Positions 6,243 through 11,943 of a stretch of DNA of 12,037 nucleotides are shown here, piece by piece. Position 1 is the first letter of the stretch; every line of letters starts with the position of its first letter. This DNA comes from Clostridia bacterium (lineage in GTDB: Bacteria > Bacillota_A > Clostridia > Oscillospirales > CAG-272). The notes beneath the pieces were generated by a model. It did no database searches. It was not told the origin of the DNA and worked only from the letters and a program-made list of their open reading frames with translations. The stretch covers positions 1 through 12,037 of the forward strand of contig JAGBZZ010000078.1 in assembly GCA_017652965.1 (NCBI GenBank), read 5' to 3'. Position numbers and translations under genes: made by a program.

Positions 6243-7256
6243 ATGCAAGAGCGGTCAGAGCCGAAAAAGCTGGCACTCATCTACATCCTGAATATTCTTC
6301 GCAGTGATACCGACAGTGACCACCCCTTAAAGCAGGAGGAGCTGGTGGAGCTTTTGGCCACGCGCTACGGTGTGATCCTGGAGCGCAAGGCCGTTGGCCG
6401 CAACCTGGCTCTCTTGCGGGATGCCGGATACGAGATCACGGGCGGTGCCCGCGGCGTCTACCTTGCCGACCGCGACTTTGAGCCAAGCGAATTGCGCCTT
6501 CTGATCGACAGTGTCCTCTTCTCCAAGCATATCAACCCCGCCCAATCGCGTGACCTTTCTGAGCGGCTGGCCGCCCTCGGCGGCAAGCATTTTGACATGC
6601 ACCGCAAGCACGTGGCCACCTCCACGGCGGGCGAGCGCAACAAAAATCAGCACAGCCAGCTTTTTTACGCGATCGAGCTGGCGGAGGAGGCCATCGAGCG
6701 TGGCCGCCGCCTGCATTTTTCCTATCTCAAATACGGCCCGGACAAAAAGCTGCATAAAAGCTCCGAAAACAGCGTCAGCCCCTATCAGATGATCCTGCAA
6801 AACCAGCACTATTATCTGATGGCCTACAGTGCCCGCCATGACAAGGTGTCCTTCTTTCGGATGGACAAAATGTCGGATGTGCGGATCGAGCGTGCCGCCG
6901 CCGTCCCCCTGCGCACCCTGCCGGGGTACGAGGGCGGGCTAGACTATCGCGAGCTGACCTCCAGCCTGCCCTATATGTTCTCGGATCGCCCGATCCCCGT
7001 GACCTTCCTGTGCGAGGGATGGCTGATCGACCAGGTGATCGACTGGTTCGGCTACGGTGTGGACATCCGTGCCGACAAGGGGCAGGATCGCTACCGTGTG
7101 ACCGTGCGCGTCAGCGCCGCCGCCATGGAATACTGGGCCCTCCAGTACGCCAAGCACGTCCGCATCCTCGCCCCGTCCGATCTGCGTGCCCGCATTGCCG
7201 AGGTTCTGCGTGCGGCAGCCGAGGACTACGGGAAAAATGACGAAGAAACGCCCTAA
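6243..7256 (+). CDS. WYL-domain transcriptional regulator with N-terminal winged HTH
   Basis: 337 residues. Residues 7-75 form an HTH_11/DeoR-like winged helix (KLALIYILNIL, then QEELVELLATRYGVILERKAVGRNLALLRDAGYEI). Residues about 140-215 form the WYL domain, with SPYQMILQNQHYYLMAYS (179-196) and FFRMDKMSDV (204-213); YYL replaces the eponymous WYL. The C-terminal part (about 245-325) looks like the WCX extension. WYL domains usually sense ligands, often nucleic-acid or nucleotide-like, to control nearby genes. AGGAGG (6227-6232) is 10 bases upstream, and the gap to the SDR stop is 20 bases, so it belongs to the same operon and may autoregulate it. Upstream in-frame starts inside the SDR gene are rejected. 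Confidence 0.88.
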   Translation: MQERSEPKKLALIYILNILRSDTDSDHPLKQEELVELLATRYGVILERKAVGRNLALLRDAGYEITGGARGVYLADRDFEPSELRLLIDSVLFSKHINPAQSRDLSERLAALGGKHFDMHRKHVATSTAGERNKNQHSQLFYAIELAEEAIERGRRLHFSYLKYGPDKKLHKSSENSVSPYQMILQNQHYYLMAYSARHDKVSFFRMDKMSDVRIERAAAVPLRTLPGYEGGLDYRELTSSLPYMFSDRPIPVTFLCEGWLIDQVIDWFGYGVDIRADKGQDRYRVTVRVSAAAMEYWALQYAKHVRILAPSDLRARIAEVLRAAAEDYGKNDEETP

Positions 7257-7263
7257 CTTCTTC

Positions 7264-7292
7264 TTGACAAGCCGCGATATCTTTGCTATAAT
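7264..7292 (+). promoter_or_regulatory. Perfect promoter of the HPr-like gene
   Basis: TTGACA (7264-7269), 17 bp, TATAAT (7287-7292) with an extended TG at 7284-7285. It begins only 7 bases after the WYL gene stop, with no terminator between, so read-through from upstream can add to it. Confidence 0.93.
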
Positions 7293-7325
7293 AGAACCAA
7301 AATAAACATAAAGAGGAAATGCCAA

Positions 7326-7553
7326 ATGAAAACTTGTATGATCCGTCTTTCTACGATCCAGGACGTACGCACCCTGGTGGATATTGTGACCTCCGCAACG
7401 ACCGACGTGGATCTTTCCTCCGGCCGCTACGTGGTGGATGCAAAGTCGATCATGGGTATCTTCAGCCTCGATCTTCTGAAGCCGATCCAGCTGACGGCAC
7501 ATGCCGAGGATCCGGTTCTCTTCGAGAAGCTGAAGCCCTTCATCGTGGAGTAA
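7326..7553 (+). CDS. HPr-like protein lacking the active-site histidine
   Basis: 75 residues, shorter than the usual 85-88 of HPr. The second half matches HPr well: AKSIMGIFSLDL (39-50) corresponds to the KSIMGVMSL segment of Bacillus HPr, with Ser41 at the regulatory Ser46 position. The region that normally reads GIHARPA is STIQDVRTL here, so Gln12 falls at the His15 position and the Arg17 position is Val. It therefore should not carry PTS phosphate. Bacillus Crh also has Gln at that position and a conserved Ser46, so a Crh-like regulatory role is possible. GAGGA (7313-7317) is 8 bases from the ATG. It is monocistronic, with its own consensus promoter and terminator, suggesting strong expression. 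No HPr kinase or PTS gene is in the window. Confidence 0.82.
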   Translation: MKTCMIRLSTIQDVRTLVDIVTSATTDVDLSSGRYVVDAKSIMGIFSLDLLKPIQLTAHAEDPVLFEKLKPFIVE

Positions 7554-7567
7554 GCCTCATAAGACAG

Positions 7568-7615
7568 AAAAGAGAGAACAGCTCGGCCGTGCGCCGAAAT
7601 GCTCTCTCTTTTTTT
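7568..7615. terminator. Terminator between the HPr-like gene and rsmI, probably bidirectional
   Basis: The outer stem AAAGAGAG (7569-7576) pairs with 7604-7611, the inner stem TCGGC (7583-7587) with GCCGA (7593-7597), and a few mismatches lie between. T7609-T7615 follows on the plus strand. On the minus strand the outer arm ends in TTTTC, so it can also stop transcripts leaving rsmI, which converge here. Confidence 0.85.
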
Positions 7616-7624
7616 ATTCCCAAA

Positions 7625-8491
7625 TCATTCGCTTTCTTGGTCGGATTGCAGCATTTTGTAAAGAATACTTTTCGAAACGCCACGGTCGCGCGCCGCCGCC
7701 TTGATGGCATCCATCCGCGCCATGCCGGCCGCCTCATACCTTGCCACGTGCTCGGCAGGGGAAAGGTCGGCCTCGGCAGGGGCGGCCCTTTGCGGTGCGG
7801 CGCCCCCAAGCACCAGGACGTATTCCCCCCTCGGCTCGCGCTCACTGTAGTGCGCCACCGCCCCGCCGACGGTCGTCCGCAGGATCTCCTCGTTCAGCTT
7901 GGTCAGCTCCCGTGCCAGCGCAAGCGGCCGCTCCTCCCCAAATGCCGCCATCATCTCAGCAAGCGTGCGGCGCAGGCGATGCGGCGCCTCATACAGGATC
8001 GCGGTGCGCTCCTCGGTGGCAAGTGCCTCCAGCCGCTCCCGCCGCTCTCGTCTTTCGGTGGGCAAAAAGCCCTCAAACACAAACCGCCCCGTCGGCAGGG
8101 CAGAAAGCGCCAGCGCCGTCACGGCGGCCGTCCCGCCGGGGATGCAGGTGCAGGGTACACCCGCCTCGGCCGCCAGCCGCACAAGATCCTCTCCGGGGTC
8201 GCTGATCGCGGGCATCCCCGCATCGGTCACGAGGGCACAGGAATCCCCCGAAAGCAGACGGGCAACGATCTCCGCTCCGCGCGCGGCCTTGTTATGCTCG
8301 TGATAGCTCACAAGCTCGGTATGAATGTCGAAATGCGAAAGCAGAGCGCGGGAATTGCGCGTGTCCTCCGCCGCTACAAAGGTGACCTTGGCAAGCACCT
8401 TGCGTGCCCGCTCGGAAAGATCGGCAAGATTGCCGATCGGTGTAGCGACGAGATACAGCATCCCGGCCTCGATCTTGTTCTTTTCTGTCAT
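7625..8491 (-). CDS. rsmI: 16S rRNA (cytidine(1402)-2'-O)-methyltransferase
   Basis: 288 residues, normal for RsmI, which methylates the 2'-O of C1402 in the 16S rRNA decoding centre using SAM. Family motifs: YLVATPIGNLADLSERA (13-29), AEDTRNSRALLSHF (41-54), LVTDAGMPAISDPG (87-100), PGGTAAVTALALSALPTGRF (118-137) and YEAPHR (167-172). A small C-terminal helical domain (about 244-281) ending GVSKSILYKML is the usual RsmI HTH-like tail. The start at 8491 is set by AAGGAG 7 bases upstream and by the ATGA overlap with trmN6. The frame stays open to 8749, but that part lies inside trmN6. Last gene of the holB-rsmI block. Confidence 0.96.
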   Translation of the reverse strand: MTEKNKIEAGMLYLVATPIGNLADLSERARKVLAKVTFVAAEDTRNSRALLSHFDIHTELVSYHEHNKAARGAEIVARLLSGDSCALVTDAGMPAISDPGEDLVRLAAEAGVPCTCIPGGTAAVTALALSALPTGRFVFEGFLPTERRERRERLEALATEERTAILYEAPHRLRRTLAEMMAAFGEERPLALARELTKLNEEILRTTVGGAVAHYSEREPRGEYVLVLGGAAPQRAAPAEADLSPAEHVARYEAAGMARMDAIKAAARDRGVSKSILYKMLQSDQESE

Positions 8492-9219
8492 ACAGGCTCT
8501 CCTTCGGTCAGTAATCTTCCGTCGGTATAAAGAATGCGGGCGGCCTCGGTCTCCTGGCCTCCCTTGGCGGTTGCCAGTGTCACGCGCCGCCGGCAAAGCG
8601 CCCCCGCGTGGCGGTCGGCACGCACAAGAAAAAGCTTGGGGCTGCCACCGGGATAAGGAAACACCGTGACCTCCTCGTGCGGGCAAAGACCGCAAAGCGC
8701 CAGGGCATCGAAAAGCTCGCCCCGCCGCGCCGTGGGAAACACCGTGCAAAGCTGCCCGTCAGCGCTCAAAAGACGGGCCGCCGCCGCGCAAAAATCAACC
8801 ACCGTCCCGTATCGCTCAAAGCGGGCAATATCCGCAAGCGGGTTGGCGGCGGGCTTCCCCTCGCCCGCACGGCGATAGGGGGGATTGGCATAGATCAATT
8901 CGTATCGCCCCTCGCCCGAAAGCAGGCGCAGGTCGCGGCACACCGTAAAAAAACGATCGCCAAGGCGGTTGTCTGCAAGATTTTTCTCGCACAGGGCGGA
9001 AAGGGTCGTATCCCGCTCACAAAGCTCCCCGTGCGAAAGCCGCCCGCGTGCGGCCGCCAGGATCGTCACGATCCCGCACCCGGCCCCAAGCTCCAGGCTT
9101 CTTTCCCGGCAGTGCGGCAAAAAGGCGGCAAGCAGTAAAGCATCGGTCGTTGTGGCGGTCGCCCCCGAAAGGTGCGTCACCTCCACTGTCCCCGACAGCC
9201 GCTCTCTGTACTCCTCCAT
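8488..9219 (-). CDS. trmN6: tRNA1(Val) A37 N6-methyltransferase family (YabB/TrmN6)
   Basis: 243 residues, normal for YabB/YfiC proteins, which in E. coli make m6A37 in tRNA-Val. The SAM-binding motif I is ELGAGCGI (43-50) and the catalytic amino-methyltransferase motif is NPPY (112-115). THLSGATATTTDALLLAAF (15-33) matches the family segment that usually reads DALLLA. AGGAG (9226-9230) is 6 bases before the ATG. It overlaps rsmI by ATGA. In Bacillus a GIY-YIG gene (yazA) lies between yabB and rsmI; here it is missing. No promoter of its own is visible between the ferredoxin terminator and the start, so it may rely on read-through. The exact tRNA target is inferred from the family. Confidence 0.9.
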   Translation of the reverse strand: MEEYRERLSGTVEVTHLSGATATTTDALLLAAFLPHCRERSLELGAGCGIVTILAAARGRLSHGELCERDTTLSALCEKNLADNRLGDRFFTVCRDLRLLSGEGRYELIYANPPYRRAGEGKPAANPLADIARFERYGTVVDFCAAAARLLSADGQLCTVFPTARRGELFDALALCGLCPHEEVTVFPYPGGSPKLFLVRADRHAGALCRRRVTLATAKGGQETEAARILYTDGRLLTEGEPV

Positions 9220-9250
9220 CCTTTTCTCCTCTCGCTCGGCTCAAAAACTT

Positions 9251-9289
9251 AAAAAGAGCTACACCGCCAAAGCAGTATAGCCCTTTTTT
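9251..9289. terminator. Terminator after the ferredoxin gene, bidirectional in form
   Basis: A 12-bp stem (9256-9267 with 9272-9283, three G-T wobbles when read as minus-strand RNA) around a four-base loop (CAAA on plus), flanked by A9251-A9255 and T9284-T9289. Read on the minus strand it ends in five U, 40 bases after the ferredoxin stop. The same flanks could stop plus-strand transcripts. Incomplete termination here would supply trmN6-rsmI. Confidence 0.88.
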
Positions 9290-9301
9290 GTTTGCGGTTA
9301 T
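9282..9301. repeat. Copy 2 of the 20-bp terminator-associated element
   Basis: This stretch matches 20-39 at 19 of 20 positions (one C/T difference in the T-tract). It lies between the ferredoxin stop and its terminator stem, in the same orientation relative to transcription as copy 1 after the GH20 gene. Confidence 0.75.
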
Positions 9302-9328
9302 GCCAAAAGGCGATATCCCAAAGGGAGA

Positions 9329-9502
9329 TCAGTTGCCCTCTTTGATAGCCTCGGCAGGGCAGGTGTCAGCGCAAGCGCCGCAGTCGATGCACTTGTCTGC
9401 ATCGATGACGAACTTGCCGTCCCCCTCAGTGATAGCCTCAACAGGGCAGCCCTCGGCGCAAGCGCCGCAAGCCATGCAATCATCGCTGATAACGTATGCC
9501 AT
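9329..9502 (-). CDS. 2[4Fe-4S] ferredoxin, 57 residues
   Basis: Translation of the minus strand gives a 57-residue protein, about the length of clostridial ferredoxins. Two CxxCxxCxxxCP motifs are present: Cys9, 12, 15, 19 and Cys38, 41, 44, 48, each expected to hold a [4Fe-4S] cluster with ligands shared between motifs. The two halves (ACGACAEGCPVEAI and DCGACADTCPAEAI) are near repeats, reflecting the family's internal duplication. AGGAGG (9512-9517) is 9 bases before the ATG. It has its own promoter just after the ricT stop, and a terminator. It is a low-potential electron carrier in the cytoplasm; its partner is unknown. It sits between ricT and trmN6, where Bacillus has no ferredoxin gene. 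Confidence 0.96.
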   Translation of the reverse strand: MAYVISDDCMACGACAEGCPVEAITEGDGKFVIDADKCIDCGACADTCPAEAIKEGN

Positions 9503-9537
9503 GATAAAAATCCTCCTATGTAAAATTTGATAGTGTT

Positions 9538-9565
9538 ATTATATCACAGAATATAAAAAAATCAA
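9538..9565 (-). promoter_or_regulatory. Promoter of the ferredoxin gene
   Basis: On the minus strand, TATAAT (9538-9543) with an extended TG, 16 bp from TTGATT (9560-9565). It fills the gap between the ricT stop and the ferredoxin start, so the ferredoxin can be expressed apart from holB-ricT. Confidence 0.82.
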
Positions 9566-9571
9566 TAGGTT

Positions 9572-10684
9572 TCACGAATTTTCTTGCGGGGGTGTGTTCT
9601 TTTTTGTATTTCGCCTGTCGCCGTGCCGTCCGCCGCGGTGGTCACGCCGCCCGCGATGCTCGTTGCGGGGGCTCTCGGCCTTCGCGCCACTTGCCGCTTC
9701 GTCAGTGGCCTCGGCAGGTGCGCTCTCTGCGGCGGCGGTGGCGGCCTCGCCCCTTGTCCGCAGGACAGTGACCTCCTCACACGGGAAAAGGCGGGGCGCC
9801 TCGGGCTTCTCGTCAAGGCGTACCTTCACAAGGGCCAGAAGCGGTCGCGTCTCGATCACCACCCCGTTGCCGGCAGGGGTCGAAACTAAAGACCCGTTCG
9901 GCGGGGTGTTGCGCAGTGCCTCCTCATAGCTTTCGTGCTCAAACCGCAGGCAACACATCAGCCGCCCGCAGGCCCCCGAGATCTTGGCCGAGTTCAGCGA
10001 AAAATTCTGCTCCTTGGCCATCTTGATGGAAACCTGCGCAAAATCCGGCAAAAATGTCGCACAGCAGAAGGGGCGGCCGCAAACGCCCAGCCCGCCCAGC
10101 ATCTTGGCCTCGTCACGGATGCCCACTTGTCTAAGCTCGATCCGCGTATGGAAGACCGAGGCAAGATCCTTCACAAGCTCGCGGAAATCCACGCGCCCCT
10201 CGGCCGTAAAGTAAAACAAAAGCTTGGAGTTGTCAAAGGTATACTCGGCACTGATCAGGCTCATTTCCAGGTTGTGCCGCGCCACCTTCTCACGGCAAAC
10301 GCGCAGGGCATCCACCTCCAGCTCACGGTTGCGGGCATTGCGCTCGCGGTCCATCTCTGTGGCACGGCGTGTCACCAGCCGCAGGGGGGGTGTGATGGCC
10401 GAGGCGGGCACCGTGGTGTTGGCAATGCTCACGTGGCCGAATTCCATCCCGCGTGCCGTCTCTACAATCACCTCGTCCCCGATGGCAAGCGTCAGCCGGC
10501 CGGGGGAAAAGTAATATTTCTTGCCCGCCGTCCGAAAAGAGACGCCAACCACCTCCACGGGTGCGCCGTCATCCCCCTCCGGGAGAGCATCCTCCCCCTC
10601 GGCGGGGGCGGTGGGCTGCACGGCATTCTCGGTGAAATCGTCCTTTGCCTGCTCGTGCTTTTTCTTGTTGTAATGATGCTTCAT
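9572..10684 (-). CDS. ricT: PSP1-domain protein RicT (YaaT)
   Basis: 370 residues, longer than Bacillus YaaT (about 275). The core (about 43-305) holds the PSP1 fold: VEVVGVSFRTAGKKYYFSPG near the start, and two cysteine motifs CGRPFCC (202-208) and CGRLMCC (239-245). In Bacillus, RicT with RicA and RicF forms a complex carrying [4Fe-4S] clusters that promotes RNase Y processing, sporulation and competence. The cysteine pattern is intact here; ricA and ricF are not in the window. Added are a charged N-terminal extension of about 43 residues (HHYNKKKH, then acidic) and a tail of about 60 residues, Ala/Glu-rich and then Arg/Gly/His-rich (340-362). AGAGG (10694-10698), 9 bases upstream, supports this start. 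It lies 44 bases after holB with no promoter between, so it is probably co-transcribed. Confidence 0.94.
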   Translation of the reverse strand: MKHHYNKKKHEQAKDDFTENAVQPTAPAEGEDALPEGDDGAPVEVVGVSFRTAGKKYYFSPGRLTLAIGDEVIVETARGMEFGHVSIANTTVPASAITPPLRLVTRRATEMDRERNARNRELEVDALRVCREKVARHNLEMSLISAEYTFDNSKLLFYFTAEGRVDFRELVKDLASVFHTRIELRQVGIRDEAKMLGGLGVCGRPFCCATFLPDFAQVSIKMAKEQNFSLNSAKISGACGRLMCCLRFEHESYEEALRNTPPNGSLVSTPAGNGVVIETRPLLALVKVRLDEKPEAPRLFPCEEVTVLRTRGEAATAAAESAPAEATDEAASGAKAESPRNEHRGRRDHRGGRHGDRRNTKKNTPPQENS

Positions 10685-10728
10685 TTGCTTGTACCTCTAT
10701 CACCGCAATAAATTAAGAGTAAACGCCC

Positions 10729-11760
10729 TCAGCGGGTCATCGCCGCTACCTGCAGCCCCGCCAGCACGACGCCAACGTTGGCATTCATGGCAAGATCCTG
10801 CGCCGCCTCGTCTACCGCATCCGCTAAAGCAAACAGCCGCCGCAGGCCGATCCCCTCGGCGTGCGCCTCGGCCACGGCCTCGTCACGGTAGTAAAGGAGT
10901 GGTGCCCCACCGCCGCGCTTACAAAGGACAAGATCCCGCAAAGCCTCCCCAAGCAGGGCAAGCAGTGCCACCGTCTCCTCGCGCTTTCCGTTGCCAAGCG
11001 GCCGCATCGCCGCGTACAGTGCCGCGTTCCCGCGTTCGCCAAGAGCCTCCACAATGGCGTCCACCGTCTCCCGCTGACGCAGGATCTCGGCAAGCTGCGT
11101 CCCGTCCAAAAGGGCCAGCGCCCCGCCGATCGTCCCGTGTGCCGCACGCAAAAGTGCATCTGCCGCCGCCGCGTCCCGCCCGGCAAGGGCAGAGAAGCGC
11201 TCGTTATCCGCAAGATACCGGGAAAGCATCTCCTCGGAAAACAGCTGCATCCGCACCGTCTGGGCGCGGCTGCGCACCGTCGGCAGAAGTGCCTCCTCGC
11301 TCTCGGTCAAAAGCAGGATCACCACCCCGTCGGGCGGCTCCTCCAGTGACACAAGCAGGGCATTCTGCGCGGCCGCGTTCATCCGCTCGGCATCCTCAAT
11401 GATAAAGGTGCGGCGGGCGGCCTCACTGGCCGAAAGCGACATCTCGGCACGCATCTCGCGTATGCGTGACACCGGAATCAGCGATTTGCCCTCCTCAGGG
11501 CGGATCGTATGCACGTCGGGGTGGATCTCCTCACGGATGCGGCGGCACACCTCGCACCTGCCGCAGGGCAGGGGAGTGCCCGCCCCGCCCTCGCACACCA
11601 TCGCCGCGGCGATCGCACGTGCAAGGGTACGCCGCCCCGAGCCACGCGGCCCACAAAGGATCAGCGCATGCGGAAGGGTGCCGTCGGAAAGCGCACGCCC
11701 AAGCCGCGAAACTGTCGCCTGATTGCCAAAAAGCTCCGGGACATAGCCTGCCACGCTCAC
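10729..11760 (-). CDS. holB: DNA polymerase III delta' subunit
   Basis: 343 residues, normal for delta', a non-motor member of the clamp-loader pentamer that loads the sliding clamp. Features: LPHALILCGPRGSGRR (29-44) at the Walker A site, where the P-loop Lys is Arg43; a zinc module with Cys66, Cys69 and Cys72 (plus Cys55); IIEDAERMNAAAQNALLVSLEEPP (120-143), the Walker B/sensor region; and VRSRAQ (162-167), a variant of the SRC box with Ala for Cys. The start is GTG: 11760 or the in-frame GTG at 11754. GCGAGG (11765-11770) is 4 bases from the first and 10 from the second, so 11754 is slightly favoured by spacing. First gene of the minus-strand block, with its own consensus promoter; tmk and yaaQ, which often precede holB, are absent. 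Confidence 0.93.
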   Translation of the reverse strand: MSVAGYVPELFGNQATVSRLGRALSDGTLPHALILCGPRGSGRRTLARAIAAAMVCEGGAGTPLPCGRCEVCRRIREEIHPDVHTIRPEEGKSLIPVSRIREMRAEMSLSASEAARRTFIIEDAERMNAAAQNALLVSLEEPPDGVVILLLTESEEALLPTVRSRAQTVRMQLFSEEMLSRYLADNERFSALAGRDAAAADALLRAAHGTIGGALALLDGTQLAEILRQRETVDAIVEALGERGNAALYAAMRPLGNGKREETVALLALLGEALRDLVLCKRGGGAPLLYYRDEAVAEAHAEGIGLRRLFALADAVDEAAQDLAMNANVGVVLAGLQVAAMTR

Positions 11761-11790
11761 CCATCCTCGCGTTTGTACTCTTTCCTATAT

Positions 11791-11819
11791 ATTATACCTC
11801 CTCCCCCGCCTCTTGTCAA
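11791..11819 (-). promoter_or_regulatory. Perfect promoter of the holB block
   Basis: On the minus strand, TTGACA (11814-11819), a 17-bp spacer, and TATAAT (11791-11796). The spacer is almost all purine, with four G-runs (GG, GGGGG, GG, GG). Transcription should start near 11784. Confidence 0.92.
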
Positions 11820-11827
11820 TCCCCCTT

Positions 11828-11943
11828 ATTTGCGCCCCCGGCGCCGCATCATTTGCGCCCACCGGCGCAACATCATTCGTGCCGCATGGCACGTCATCAT
11901 AGGCGCCAACGGTGCCGTAGCATTTGCGCGAAGGCGGAACATC
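11828..11943. repeat. Tandem array of five small hairpins with CATCATT linkers
   Basis: Five units of 22-24 bp follow one another: 11828-11850, 11851-11874, 11875-11898, 11899-11921 and 11922-11943. Most begin ATTTGCGC or ATTCGTGC and end in CATC. Each folds on itself: 11832-11836/11840-11844 (5 bp), 11853-11859/11864-11870 (7 bp), 11878-11883/11888-11893 (6 bp), 11902-11907/11911-11916 (6 bp, one G-T), and a looser 11924-11929/11934-11939. The stems differ in sequence between units, but both arms change together. The array lies 9 bp upstream of the holB -35 box. Confidence 0.75.

Noticed and set aside
7319..8530. 403-codon plus-strand frame across the HPr-like gene, terminator and rsmI antisense
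   Set aside because: It starts at an ATG 7 bases before the HPr-like start in another frame, runs through a terminator and lies antisense to rsmI. The protein has no family resemblance.
9935..11402. Long plus-strand frames opposite ricT and holB
   Set aside because: They have compositionally biased, Pro/Arg-rich translations with no motifs. They are shadows of well-identified minus-strand genes.
11828..11943. CRISPR array
   Set aside because: Units are only 22-24 bp, the repeat part is not constant, there are no unique spacers and no cas gene is near.
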